Shown here in pieces: positions 8,019 to 16,745 of a stretch of DNA of 64,000 bases. Below the pieces are notes generated by a model that saw only the letters and a program-made list of their open reading frames with translations, made no database searches and was not told where the DNA came from. This DNA is from Tuwongella immobilis. GTDB taxonomy: Bacteria; Planctomycetota; Planctomycetia; Gemmatales; Gemmataceae. The position numbers were made by a program, and so were the translations under genes. Position 1 is the stretch's first letter; every line of letters begins with the position of its first letter. The stretch spans positions 930,001-994,000 of the forward strand of contig NZ_LR593887.1 of the NCBI RefSeq assembly GCF_901538355.1. Reading direction: 5' to 3'.

Positions 8019-10055
8019 TCAGGAAGCAGCACCCACTGCGACCCCAGCGGTTGGTTGAATAATCAACAAATTCAACTCACGCTCCAATTCCCGCAGTCGG
8101 AATCGGAGACGGGTTCGGATCGAGTGCATGGTTTGATAGACGCAGGTTTGGATCTTTTCGTCCAGCAGATCCAAATAATGGCGACCCGAGAGCGCATCGA
8201 AATTGCGATTCGCGTTCAGCGTGTCGAAGAATTCCGTGGATTGGAACGTCGGAAACAGCGCATTCTGCCAGACTTCCACACGACGATCGGCCGCCCGAAA
8301 GACTTGCCAGGCACCTTGGCAGCCGCCGGGTTGGGTGCCGATTTCCACGGGCGGGAGTTTCTCCAAGCGGCCTGCGATTTCTGCATAGAATTTGTCGATC
8401 ACATCCCCGGTTAGCACATCGTGCAGGGTTTCTTCCAAACGCGTGGAATGGATCTGAAATTCGTGCCGCAGTTCTGCCAGCGACATTTTTTCCAGGATGC
8501 GATGATAATTCGGATCGGGAAACAACGCCGCGTGCAACTTTTCGCGCAGGAATGTGGCCAGTTCGCTCATCAACGGGAATTCATGCGATCGGCCACCGAG
8601 GGCTTCGCGCAGCGTGATGATTTCGTTTCGGCACATCAGCGCTTGGCCCGCCATTTGCCGACCGCCCTTGGTGCGACGGCGTTCGATCTCCACACGACGA
8701 TTGAATTCGGAGAGGAACCGTTCGAGTTCCGCCTCGGCATCGGCTCGCATCTTGGCCGCAACCGATTTCCCCACTTGATGTTGGATCAATTCCCGCAGCC
8801 GTAAAATCCCGCCATCATCCAAGAACGACTGATACACGGGCCGAAAATCCGCCGGGCAATTCGCCGGAATCGGTTCTTCGATTGTGTGCGTTTCAGAAAT
8901 CGCCCGCAACGTCAAAACCACGCCAAAAATGTCGGCTTTGCCCGTGGTCGCATCGGCGAGATTATTCAATGCCGCGGATGTGAAGCAAATCTGCGAGACG
9001 GGAACCTGATTTTCCTTCAAAAATCGAGCAATGTTGTCGAACACCGAATTCGAATTCGCGGGCGGCTGATAGTGTGCCCGTGACAACGAATCGCATTTGT
9101 TGAACACCACCCAGACGCGACCGCTGAGATCGTCGCCGAATTTCGCCTTCAGGCGGAGCAGAATTTCCGAAACCGAAGCATTGAAGAAGTTTTCCGCGAC
9201 ATTGACGAAGACAAACGCTCCGTCCAGTTCTTGCAGAAAATCTTCGGTGATCAGATTATCCACCGTGCGCTTGGAATTCAGGCCGGGCAGATCGCACATC
9301 TCCAGATTATTGGGCAGATTCGGGTTGGTAATCTGGATGCGGGCCTCGGCCATCAGCAGGTTTTTACTGGCATCATTATGCCCACCCTTGGACGAGTGAT
9401 TGATGAAGTCCGCACGGGCATCGAATGCGACGGTTTCCGCCGCGACTGGCGCTTTCACCAGTGTGCGACCGAATTGATCGTAGCTGTGCAAGAATGCCGT
9501 CAGATAGTGTAAGTCGTGTTCCAGGAACGGCTTACTGCTGCCACCATCCGATGCCCGGAATGATTGCGGCTCTTTCAGCAGCGTCAGCAGTTCGGCGTTC
9601 GGGGCCGGGGGCGTGCCGATGCCAATGGCCTGGGCCAATCGCTTGCGGCGGCTGAGGTATTGTTCGGGGGTCAGGTAGACCAGTTGGCACGAATTCGCGC
9701 CGCCTTCCGGGGAGCGGAATAGTCGGCTGGGCAGGCTGGTGGTGGCGTCGCCGCTGCCGGATTTGGCGATTTCCTCCTTCAGCACCTTGTTGAAAATCGT
9801 TGATTTTCCGGCGCTGGAGGTGCCCAGAAACCCCACACGATAGCGCTCGCGGGTGAGTCCATCCCGGAGCCGATGCAGCGTGTGCATCAGCCCGGAAAGG
9901 TCGTCGCGGTTGATGAAGCTGGACATGTCGCGGCCCACTTCGTCGACGCGGGTAACGCACGAATTGAACAACTCGAGAAGCTGTTTGGTCGCAGCCTCGG
10001 GCAAATGCTGAGCCAACGGACACTCGGCAGCAGATAACGGACGAACAATGCTCAT
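8019..10055 (-). CDS. Dynamin-like GTPase
   Basis: A 678-residue protein with a complete dynamin-type G domain: G1 GTSSAGKST (78-86, the GxxSxGKS/T form of dynamins), a TTSLP segment suited to G2 (about 105), G3 CDLPG (254-258) and G4 FNKCD (318-322). The region after the G domain is charged and helical (for example VERRRTKGGRQ and LRFRLRELERELNLL), as expected for a stalk. No obvious membrane helix is present. Bacterial dynamin-like proteins remodel membranes, and some act in phage or stress defence; SrfC of the srfABC operon is also a GTPase of this general type. The gene sits 21 bases after the exported-protein gene and 26 bases before the Hsp70-like gene. The GTPase assignment is firm; a membrane role is inferred. 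Confidence 0.88.
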   Translation of the reverse strand: MSIVRPLSAAECPLAQHLPEAATKQLLELFNSCVTRVDEVGRDMSSFINRDDLSGLMHTLHRLRDGLTRERYRVGFLGTSSAGKSTIFNKVLKEEIAKSGSGDATTSLPSRLFRSPEGGANSCQLVYLTPEQYLSRRKRLAQAIGIGTPPAPNAELLTLLKEPQSFRASDGGSSKPFLEHDLHYLTAFLHSYDQFGRTLVKAPVAAETVAFDARADFINHSSKGGHNDASKNLLMAEARIQITNPNLPNNLEMCDLPGLNSKRTVDNLITEDFLQELDGAFVFVNVAENFFNASVSEILLRLKAKFGDDLSGRVWVVFNKCDSLSRAHYQPPANSNSVFDNIARFLKENQVPVSQICFTSAALNNLADATTGKADIFGVVLTLRAISETHTIEEPIPANCPADFRPVYQSFLDDGGILRLRELIQHQVGKSVAAKMRADAEAELERFLSEFNRRVEIERRRTKGGRQMAGQALMCRNEIITLREALGGRSHEFPLMSELATFLREKLHAALFPDPNYHRILEKMSLAELRHEFQIHSTRLEETLHDVLTGDVIDKFYAEIAGRLEKLPPVEIGTQPGGCQGAWQVFRAADRRVEVWQNALFPTFQSTEFFDTLNANRNFDALSGRHYLDLLDEKIQTCVYQTMHSIRTRLRFRLRELERELNLLIIQPTAGVAVGAAS

Positions 10056-10076
10056 CGAGTCGCTCTCGCTTCGGGC

Positions 10077-11330
10077 TTACTTGGAGTCGTTCGGATTCTT
10101 GGAATCGTTCGCCTTTTTCGGGGGCGTGCCTTTGCCAGAACGCTGCAGTGCGCTGGCCCAAGTCTTCATTTCCTCGTCCAGTACATACGTGCGATCGTAT
10201 GTGGGATGTTGCATTTCGATGGCTTCCGGGGTGCCGTTGTCGAATTCGTACACCAACAATCGGCCCAGGGTGGGGAAGCTCTCGCCGAGTTTCGAGGGGT
10301 CTTCCAACGGCAGCCGACGCAGGAACGACCGGGAATTGGCCGACTCTCGCGGAATTTCGATCCAACTTGCTGGCGTGTTGTGGGCAATCGTGGCCGGTTG
10401 CGTGGCAAGAATGGCGTTCTTGCGAATTTCGTCGGGCAGTTCCGTGCTGGTGAATTTGCGGAAATTGTCCCGCTCTTTCGCCATTTGTTCCTTGGTCAAC
10501 GGGAACATCATCCACACCCGGCGCGGACTGCGGCCATTGGGCGCGGGCACTTGCACGATCAATTCGTTGCCTTCGATCAACTCCGGTGCGGTGGGCACCA
10601 GCGAATCCATGTTGGCGAATACGAAGGTGAAGTCTCGCCCTAAGCGGATATTTTGCAACGGGTTTGCGACGAGATCGCCATTTTGCACGACTCGGAATAG
10701 CGTTTCTTTGCTGCCCCGGAAGTTGCGCATGGTCACGACAAAAAATTGATCCCGTTCCGGCCATTTGCTCGACATGGTCTCATCGTCTTTGCCCAATTCG
10801 CTAATGACGGCGTCATAGTTCAGCGGACGATCGGCCGGGTCCAACTTCAGGCCATACCGACCGGGAACGATCAGCGTCAGCGGCCCATTCTTTTCCGGGG
10901 CGGTGGGTTTGTAGGTCACCTTTCCCGCTTTTTCGTAGGTGACGGTGAGCGATTTGAGAATCTGCGACGGCGATTTCAGCCGGAATTCGCTAATCGGCTC
11001 CCGAGTGGGCAGCGTGCGAATGTTGATTGCTTCGGCGGCCTCGGCACCGGGTTCACCCGGCGGAGCACTAATCAGGCTTTCCACTTCTTCGTAGACAATC
11101 GGCGAAATTTTCTTCACCTGCGGGCGACCATCGATGGTGCATTTCGCTTCGCGCAGACCGCTGGTCAGCGTGGCTTCAATCTTTTGCTCGGTCAGACTGG
11201 GGCCAGCCCGCACCATCAGAAACAGGGTGCTATCCAAATCTTGGGCACCCGTAGAGCCAGCGAACAGCACGCCGCAAATCAGGGCGATCAACCCTATTCC
11301 GCGGCACGAAGCATGATGATATCCAGACAT
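10077..11330 (-). CDS. Exported protein of unknown function in the GTPase/Hsp70 operon
   Basis: A 417-residue protein with a clear Sec signal peptide: RGIGLIALICGVLFAGSTGAQ, cleaved near residue 29. The mature part has alternating beta-like segments such as RDQFFVVTMRNFRGSKETLFRVV, and a lysine-rich tail ending KKANDSKNPNDSK. I recognise no family. Its start lies inside the end of the pseudokinase gene (37-base overlap), and it precedes the GTPase gene by 21 bases, so it belongs to the same transcript. In a membrane-spanning assembly it would be the periplasmic component, possibly facing the C-terminal part of the pseudokinase. That role is a guess from context. The start is fixed by the signal peptide, since no later methionine would preserve it. 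Confidence 0.8.
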   Translation of the reverse strand: MSGYHHASCRGIGLIALICGVLFAGSTGAQDLDSTLFLMVRAGPSLTEQKIEATLTSGLREAKCTIDGRPQVKKISPIVYEEVESLISAPPGEPGAEAAEAINIRTLPTREPISEFRLKSPSQILKSLTVTYEKAGKVTYKPTAPEKNGPLTLIVPGRYGLKLDPADRPLNYDAVISELGKDDETMSSKWPERDQFFVVTMRNFRGSKETLFRVVQNGDLVANPLQNIRLGRDFTFVFANMDSLVPTAPELIEGNELIVQVPAPNGRSPRRVWMMFPLTKEQMAKERDNFRKFTSTELPDEIRKNAILATQPATIAHNTPASWIEIPRESANSRSFLRRLPLEDPSKLGESFPTLGRLLVYEFDNGTPEAIEMQHPTYDRTYVLDEEMKTWASALQRSGKGTPPKKANDSKNPNDSK

Positions 11331-13096
11331 TGTTGTTCTTTCTCCCGCAGGGAAGCGAGGGTTGACGGGGTCTTCGATAACGATTCGATTTGCAGTCGGA
11401 GTTGTTGCAATTCCGTGCGGATTTCATTGCGTCGGGCCAAATCTTCGCTCGCCTCAGTGGTTAATTGTTGATAGCGAGCGATCCAGCGTGTGATGTAGCC
11501 GGTGCGGGCTTGCTCCAATTCGCGTGGCCGCTCATTGGCTGGCATATCGGCGTAGAGTTTGGCCAAAGTCGCGGCTTGCTGCGGGAGTGGGAGTTTCGCC
11601 AATCCGTCGAGCGTTTCTTGCAGCGATTTTGACGCAACTGGTGGCGGATTCGGCATTTCCGGCGTTTTGCTCGGCGCGTTGGGATTGAGCAGCCCCTTCA
11701 CCAGATCCGGAACCAACTCCCCGGTTTTCGGGCCGGTGGTCGGGACTTTCGCGGTGGTCGGCTTGCCAGTCGTTGTCGGGGCGCTCGCCGTTCCACGAGG
11801 CGGCGTGTTCAGCGCGACGATGTCGGTGCCTTCGCGGTTCGCCGCACCCGGCCCTTGGGTAAACCACCAGCCCGCAAAGCCAGCCCCGCCAAAGAGTAGC
11901 AACCCCAGCACGAGCATCATCGCTTTCGCGCCGCCGCTGGGCGTGTTCGCCGATGTCGTGCCAGTGCCCGTCGGAACTCCCGTCATGCCAACGGGTTGCG
12001 ATTGAATCGGTGGTGGCGGCGGTGGCGGCAATCGTGGCGCGACAAAATGACTGCTCAGCGGACTTTCGCGGAGGAGATTCGCGAGTTGATCCAACGAATT
12101 GACAGATTTTAGCCCCTGCCAGAGTGGATAGGCCCGACTGCTGACACTGACTTCGGGCAGTTCGCGCATGAATTGTTCGGTCAGAAGCCACGCAAACAAT
12201 CGGGTGAGCAACTTGACATCGGTCTGCGGTGCAAGCGGCGGATAATCGCTGCCCCCTGGTGCGGCAAATTGCTGATGCACCGGCGGAACCGCCCAGATGG
12301 CCGCCGCCGGATTCTGCCGCGGATCTTCTTGGAGCCAGTCCGGCCGACCTGGTGAATCGTTCCACGGTGCGGAACCGTAGCTGCCCCGCCAGGTGAAGCC
12401 AAGATCGAGCGGATAGACGAGCATCGGGTACCCGCCGGGAATGATCGCCACATTATCCGGCTGCAACAGCCCTAGTCGCCAGTCGGCTGCGTGGAGTTGC
12501 TTTGCCAAATCGACGAGCGCAAAGCCAACAGCATTCAGCTCTTGCATCAATGGATGATCGCTGCTGCTGATGGTCGGAGCCTGCTGGCGAAGATCGTCTC
12601 GGAGTTGGGCGAGTGTGCGAGCTTTCTCGGGCGGATCGGGCCAGAGGAGATCGAAGCGGCCGATTTCGGCGGGGACGGCGGCCCAGGTCAACGGCAATGG
12701 GGGCGGTTGATAGCCGACGCCGGAATTCACCAGGCGGATGACGCCGAGTTGTCCGCGCGCGGCGATCGGTTCTTGCAATTCGCCTTGTCGATGGATGACT
12801 CCGGCGACTCCGAATCGGCGTTGTTTGGCGGGGGCTGTTGCAGCCGATGCGGTGCCCATTGCAGGTGCAGGGGCGGATGCAGCGCTGGGGCTTCCGGTTG
12901 CGGAACTGGTCGTCTCCCAACCCGGTGATGGTGCCATTGGCGGGAGTTGCCCGGGGCGCGGTGGCGAACCGGGGGGCGTGACCGATGGTTGTGGCGGCAT
13001 CGGTGGACGTGGCTGCCCCGATGAGCCAGGACGCGATGGGAACGCCGGATTGCCGGTACTGGTATCTTCGTCGTCGTTGCCCCACGCTGGATTCAT
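11294..13096 (-). CDS. Transmembrane pseudokinase-like protein
   Basis: A 600-residue protein, first gene of the operon. Residues 1-90 are rich in proline, serine and glycine. Residues about 95-350 look like a decayed Ser/Thr kinase domain. The catalytic-loop region reads LHAADWRLGLLQPDNVAI (201-218), where an active kinase has LHxxGxxHRDLKPDNVLI. The metal-binding DFG position reads DLGF (231-234), and no glycine-rich loop with a following lysine is evident. The catalytic Asp and Lys are missing while PDN and the fold pattern remain, so phosphotransfer is unlikely. A proline run (356-363) leads to one membrane helix, KAMMLVLGLLLFGGAGFAGWWF (391-412). A charged, coiled-coil-like C-terminus follows that would be periplasmic. 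GGGAG lies ten bases before the ATG, and a sigma70-type promoter sits just upstream. The pseudokinase call rests on pattern reading. Confidence 0.72.
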   Translation of the reverse strand: MNPAWGNDDEDTSTGNPAFPSRPGSSGQPRPPMPPQPSVTPPGSPPRPGQLPPMAPSPGWETTSSATGSPSAASAPAPAMGTASAATAPAKQRRFGVAGVIHRQGELQEPIAARGQLGVIRLVNSGVGYQPPPLPLTWAAVPAEIGRFDLLWPDPPEKARTLAQLRDDLRQQAPTISSSDHPLMQELNAVGFALVDLAKQLHAADWRLGLLQPDNVAIIPGGYPMLVYPLDLGFTWRGSYGSAPWNDSPGRPDWLQEDPRQNPAAAIWAVPPVHQQFAAPGGSDYPPLAPQTDVKLLTRLFAWLLTEQFMRELPEVSVSSRAYPLWQGLKSVNSLDQLANLLRESPLSSHFVAPRLPPPPPPPIQSQPVGMTGVPTGTGTTSANTPSGGAKAMMLVLGLLLFGGAGFAGWWFTQGPGAANREGTDIVALNTPPRGTASAPTTTGKPTTAKVPTTGPKTGELVPDLVKGLLNPNAPSKTPEMPNPPPVASKSLQETLDGLAKLPLPQQAATLAKLYADMPANERPRELEQARTGYITRWIARYQQLTTEASEDLARRNEIRTELQQLRLQIESLSKTPSTLASLREKEQQCLDIIMLRAAE

Positions 13097-13515
13097 CGTG
13101 CGCCTACTCCCGGTGACTCTTGTTCAGGCAGCTATTTTCATGCGCCCTCGAATGAGTGTCAAGCAACCGTTCCCATTTTTCTGCAATCTCGATCTGGAAA
13201 GTCGCAATCTAGACAGGCCGAACTCGATTCCGATTCCGTGGTCGCTTCTTGGAATACGGGCGAGCACGGGAATCGTGACGGTGAATTCGCAGCGCAAACG
13301 TGGAAGTTGCCGTGTTTGTTGTCGCGATTTTCCAATTTGGATCAGAAATCCCAAACGCCCTCGCATGGGCACCGGGAGCATCCCTGATTTAACGCTGTTA
13401 CAGACCGGGCTAGTTTTTGCGATCCGATGCGGGTATAGCCGGTGCTTGCGAGTGGTCGCCCAACCACCCCGCCGTCGTTGGGTCGGATGGACCTGATGTT
13501 CAGGGGATGAATCGG
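13097..13515. other. Divergent intergenic region
   Basis: A 419-base gap between the divergent pseudokinase and patatin genes. It holds the promoter predicted for the minus-strand operon at 13134-13162. I find no RNA gene, repeat or convincing small coding region in the rest. A plus-strand frame open from 13417 has a proteobacterial-unlike start and no ribosome site, so it is treated as leader. Confidence 0.5.
13134..13162 (-). promoter_or_regulatory. Predicted sigma70-type promoter of the five-gene operon
   Basis: On the minus strand TTGACA (13157-13162) and GAAAAT (13134-13139) are separated by exactly 17 bases. Transcription would start near 13127, about 30 bases before the pseudokinase ATG. 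The same TTGACA-17-GAAAAT arrangement occurs before the RND transporter gene. Confidence 0.5.
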
Positions 13516-14745
13516 ATGCGCTGGCAAAACCGGATTGGAATGATTCTGTTGAGCCTGGTCGCGGGCTGCATGCCGTATCGGCAAATCGCGGCGGAAACCG
13601 TTGTGGAATCACCGGCTGCGGTGGCCGCCGTGCCGACACCGGCAACGGATCCGCTCCCCGATGAGGGGGATTTGGTCCATTTGGTGAAGCGGACTCGGGA
13701 GCGGATTGCGCAGGTGGATCGGCAGTTGGCCCCGCCAGTTGGGCCGATGCCCGCCACGCCTCGCGGTCCGCGCTCGATTTTGGCGCTTTCCGGCGGCGGT
13801 CGAAATGGAGCCTTCACGGCAGGTGTGCTGGCCGGTTGGACGCTCAGCGGCACCCGACCGCAATTCGACATTGTCACGGGAGTAAGCACCGGAGCGCTGA
13901 TTGCGCCGCTGGCGTTCCTGGGGCCGGAATATGATTCGGTCATGGCCCATGAATATACGAACGTCACCGATCGCGATATTTTTCGAGTCCGGTTGTTGCC
14001 GTTGTTGTTTCGACGACAATCGCTGACCGATGTCAGCCCGTTGCGGGATCGATTGGGGCGAATTGTCACCGAACCCTTTTTGGATGCCATTGCGCAACGG
14101 CATCGCACCGGGGCACGGCTGTATATCGGCACCACCGATCTGAGCCGTAAACAGTTGGTAATCTGGGACTTAGGTGCAGTCGCAGCATCGGGACACCCGC
14201 AACGGCGCGAGCGATTCATCGCCTTGTTGTTGGCGTCGTGCGCGGTGCCGGGATTGTTTCCGCCGGTGTCGATTGAGCTACTGCGGGGTGGCGAGCCGGT
14301 GACGGAGATGCACGTGGATGGCGGGGTGATTGCCTCCAGCTTTGTCGAACCGTTTATGCTGTCGGATGGGCAAACGGGCTTTGTGCCTGCGGATGTGTAT
14401 GTGATTTCCGCTGGGCGAGTGGGGATGAGTCAATCGACGGTGCGGCCGGTGGTGTGGAATATTTTGACCGAATCGATGGTGGCCGTATTGCAAGCGCGGA
14501 CGCATGCGGATCTGATTGGTACGTATTTACTCGCGGAGATGACCGGGGGACGATTCTTTCTCTCGGCATTGCATCCGAGCGAAATGCGTGGCAATAACTC
14601 ATTATCGTTTGAACCCCGCGAGATGCGGCGACTGTACCAGCTGGGGGTGGCCGATGGGCAAGCCCAGCGCTGGCGCACGACGCCACCGGGGTTATCCACC
14701 GAGGAGCAACGCCGCCCACGGGATGCGTCGGTATTCCCAAATTGA
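13516..14745 (+). CDS. Patatin-like phospholipase, predicted lipoprotein
   Basis: About 409 residues. The N-terminus MRWQNRIGMILLSLVAGC ends in a lipobox (LVAGC), so the protein is probably lipid-anchored. The patatin fold is shown by the oxyanion loop SGGGRNGAF, the nucleophile motif GVSTG, and the DGG containing the second residue of the Ser-Asp dyad (HVDGGVIAS). It should hydrolyse acyl esters of lipids. The C-terminal 60 residues are low in recognisable motifs. I chose ATG 13516 because AGGGG lies nine bases before it; ATG 13507 (MNRMRWQ) is nearly as good. The gene is divergent from the pseudokinase operon, and a ferredoxin gene follows 144 bases later. The physiological substrate is unknown. 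Confidence 0.87.
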   Translation: MRWQNRIGMILLSLVAGCMPYRQIAAETVVESPAAVAAVPTPATDPLPDEGDLVHLVKRTRERIAQVDRQLAPPVGPMPATPRGPRSILALSGGGRNGAFTAGVLAGWTLSGTRPQFDIVTGVSTGALIAPLAFLGPEYDSVMAHEYTNVTDRDIFRVRLLPLLFRRQSLTDVSPLRDRLGRIVTEPFLDAIAQRHRTGARLYIGTTDLSRKQLVIWDLGAVAASGHPQRRERFIALLLASCAVPGLFPPVSIELLRGGEPVTEMHVDGGVIASSFVEPFMLSDGQTGFVPADVYVISAGRVGMSQSTVRPVVWNILTESMVAVLQARTHADLIGTYLLAEMTGGRFFLSALHPSEMRGNNSLSFEPREMRRLYQLGVADGQAQRWRTTPPGLSTEEQRRPRDASVFPN

Positions 14746-14889
14746 GAATCCGAACTTTCGGAAGCGATTTCACGATTCCAAGTGTCGGTTGGTGGGTTGA
14801 ACCAGAAAGTCGGCAGAAATATCGGCGGGGATTTCCTACAATTCAAAGGAGTGAATTCCGAACCCGTATCCCCACGCGGAGAACCATCC

Positions 14890-15309
14890 ATGGCCGGGGT
14901 CAATCCCTATATTGCGAAGGCAAAAGTCGTTTTGCCGACTCAGAAATTTACGCTTACGATTATCCACGCAGAAACGAATGAAAAAACGGTGGTTGAGGTC
15001 GATCCGGCACAAATTCCGTTTGGCCGGACGGGGCTAGAAGGCAGTATCATGGACTTAGCCTTCGGGGCGGATGTCGAGATCGACCATGCCTGCGGGGGAG
15101 TCTGTGCGTGTGCCACGTGTCATGTGATTGTCAACGAAGGGTTGAATTCCTGCAACGCGGCCACCGATGACGAAGAAGATCAACTCGATTCCGCGCGGGG
15201 GTTGACCCCCGAATCTCGGTTGGCGTGTCAATGCGTGCCCAATGGAACGCAAAATGTCACCGTGACGATTCCGTCGTGGAACAAAAATTTGGTCAAGGAA
15301 GGTCATTGA
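14890..15309 (+). CDS. 2Fe-2S ferredoxin, adrenodoxin/Isc type
   Basis: A 139-residue plant/vertebrate-type ferredoxin fold. The cluster ligands are in HACGGVCACATCHV and the fourth cysteine is in RLACQC, the C-x5-C-x2-C...C arrangement of adrenodoxin-like Isc ferredoxins. The acidic helix ATDDEEDQLDSARG, which docks partner proteins in this class, is present. It is longer than typical Fdx (about 110 residues) at both ends. ATG 14890 (MAGVNPYIAK) is preceded by GGAGAA with good spacing; the frame is open upstream to 14782, but those codons look non-coding. It is an electron carrier for Fe-S assembly or oxygenases. No isc genes are adjacent, so the partner cannot be named. Confidence 0.92.
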   Translation: MAGVNPYIAKAKVVLPTQKFTLTIIHAETNEKTVVEVDPAQIPFGRTGLEGSIMDLAFGADVEIDHACGGVCACATCHVIVNEGLNSCNAATDDEEDQLDSARGLTPESRLACQCVPNGTQNVTVTIPSWNKNLVKEGH

Positions 15310-15526
15310 TCGTCGAGCGGGGCGACTGGCAAGTTCGGGCAGTTTGGCCCATTTGGGCCACTTGCCGGATGAATCAGTTGTGCCACCGGGAGAAGAGAAT
15401 TTCCGGATCGGGTTCGGCGAATGCTTGTGTGCACTCCGCAACGGATTTACAATCCAGCGCGGAGTGATTTCCATCCGATCGGTCATGCTCAGCGGTCGCT
15501 GGTACCGGCTGAGGGAGGTTCACATC

Positions 15527-16627
15527 ATGCGCTCGCTCACTTCGCCGATGCGATGGGCCTGGTTATGGGTTGCGTCCGTTGGGCTCATCGTCGCCCCGAC
15601 CACGCAAGCCCAAGAAGAAATCAAGAAGGAAGAAGTTTCCTTTGATTCGGTCGATGGTGTCGATTTGCGAGGCACCTACTATCCGGGTCAAGGCGTGACC
15701 GGTCGGCAACTGCCGTGCGTGCTGATCCTGCATCGCTGGGGATCGGATCGCGTGAAGGGCGAATGGGAATCGACCGCCGTTTCCATGCAGAAAAAGGGCT
15801 ACTCGGTTCTGACGTTCGATTTCCGCGGTCACGGCAAGAGCAAGGAAATCAAAGACCGCGCGAAATTCTGGAACATCTCGGATTTCCCGCAGCAGAAATA
15901 TGCAGGCGGCGGGCGGATCAATCCGCTGCGGTTGCCGACCCGGATCGATCAAAAGCAATTCAGCAAATTGTATTTCCCGTATTTGGTCAATGACATCGCC
16001 GCCGCTCGCCGCTTCTTGGATGAAAAGAACGATGCCGGTGAGCTGAACGCGGGGCGACTGGTGATTGTTGCCGAATGCGAAATGGCGACGTTGGCCCAAT
16101 TGTGGATTGCCACCGAATTCAAGCGATTTGGCATCGCCCCGACACCGGCCAACCCCATGCCCGACCACAAGGGGGGCGAAGACATTGCCGGTGCCGTGTT
16201 CCTGAACATCGAACGCCGGCCGTTGGGAATGGCCATGCCGTATGACATTCAGCCGCGACTCTGGTATGGCTTGAATGGTATGGTGGGCGACCCGGTGCGA
16301 TTGCGAACGCCGATGGCATTCATCTTTGGCGAAAAAGACACCAAGAGCCGTTCCGATGCGGAGTGGTTCTACAAGAATCTTTGGAATGCAGACAAAGTCG
16401 ATAAGAAAGATCAGATTAAGTATCTGGTGCCGATCAAAGGCTCGAATCTGGTCGGAGCGAATCTGCTGAACAAGGAAAATCTGGGGACCGAAAAGGCGAT
16501 CACCGATTATCTCGACGAAATGCTGAAGAAGCGGAATTTGGGCAAAAACTGGATTTCTCGCAACGTCAGCATGGGGGCACTGCAGCAAGTGCCGCTGTGG
16601 GATATCGGTTATCCGCCGGTGCGATAA
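15527..16627 (+). CDS. Exported alpha/beta-hydrolase-fold protein with atypical nucleophile elbow
   Basis: A 366-residue protein with a signal peptide (MRWAWLWVASVGLIVAPTTQAQ). A strong GAGGGAGG site precedes ATG 15527. The fold is shown by VLILHRWGSDR (oxyanion region), VLTFDFRGHGKSK and a C-terminal region with FIFGEKDTKSRSDAEWF. The nucleophile elbow, normally GxSxG, reads VIVAECEMATLA, so the serine is replaced by cysteine or lost. The protein may therefore be a cysteine-type (dienelactone-hydrolase-like) enzyme or catalytically dead. It stands alone on the plus strand after a 217-base gap with no other features. The substrate is unknown. Related planctomycete proteins are usually annotated only as alpha/beta hydrolases. 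Confidence 0.85.
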   Translation: MRSLTSPMRWAWLWVASVGLIVAPTTQAQEEIKKEEVSFDSVDGVDLRGTYYPGQGVTGRQLPCVLILHRWGSDRVKGEWESTAVSMQKKGYSVLTFDFRGHGKSKEIKDRAKFWNISDFPQQKYAGGGRINPLRLPTRIDQKQFSKLYFPYLVNDIAAARRFLDEKNDAGELNAGRLVIVAECEMATLAQLWIATEFKRFGIAPTPANPMPDHKGGEDIAGAVFLNIERRPLGMAMPYDIQPRLWYGLNGMVGDPVRLRTPMAFIFGEKDTKSRSDAEWFYKNLWNADKVDKKDQIKYLVPIKGSNLVGANLLNKENLGTEKAITDYLDEMLKKRNLGKNWISRNVSMGALQQVPLWDIGYPPVR

Positions 16628-16674
16628 GCCGATGTGAGCGGTTCGGGGCACCACCCGGCAGCCTGAAAATTCGA

Positions 16675-16714
16675 CAACCGGCATTCGGGAGACAATTCTC
16701 CTCAATGCCGGTTG
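16675..16714. terminator. Bidirectional hairpin terminator candidate
   Basis: CAACCGGCATT and its exact complement AATGCCGGTTG enclose a second short stem (GGGAG/CTCCT). The hairpin lies between the convergent ends of the hydrolase gene and the membrane-protein gene. Confidence 0.55.
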
Positions 16715-16745
16715 CGTCATTTCGATGCAGTCGGTTGCTCGACGA

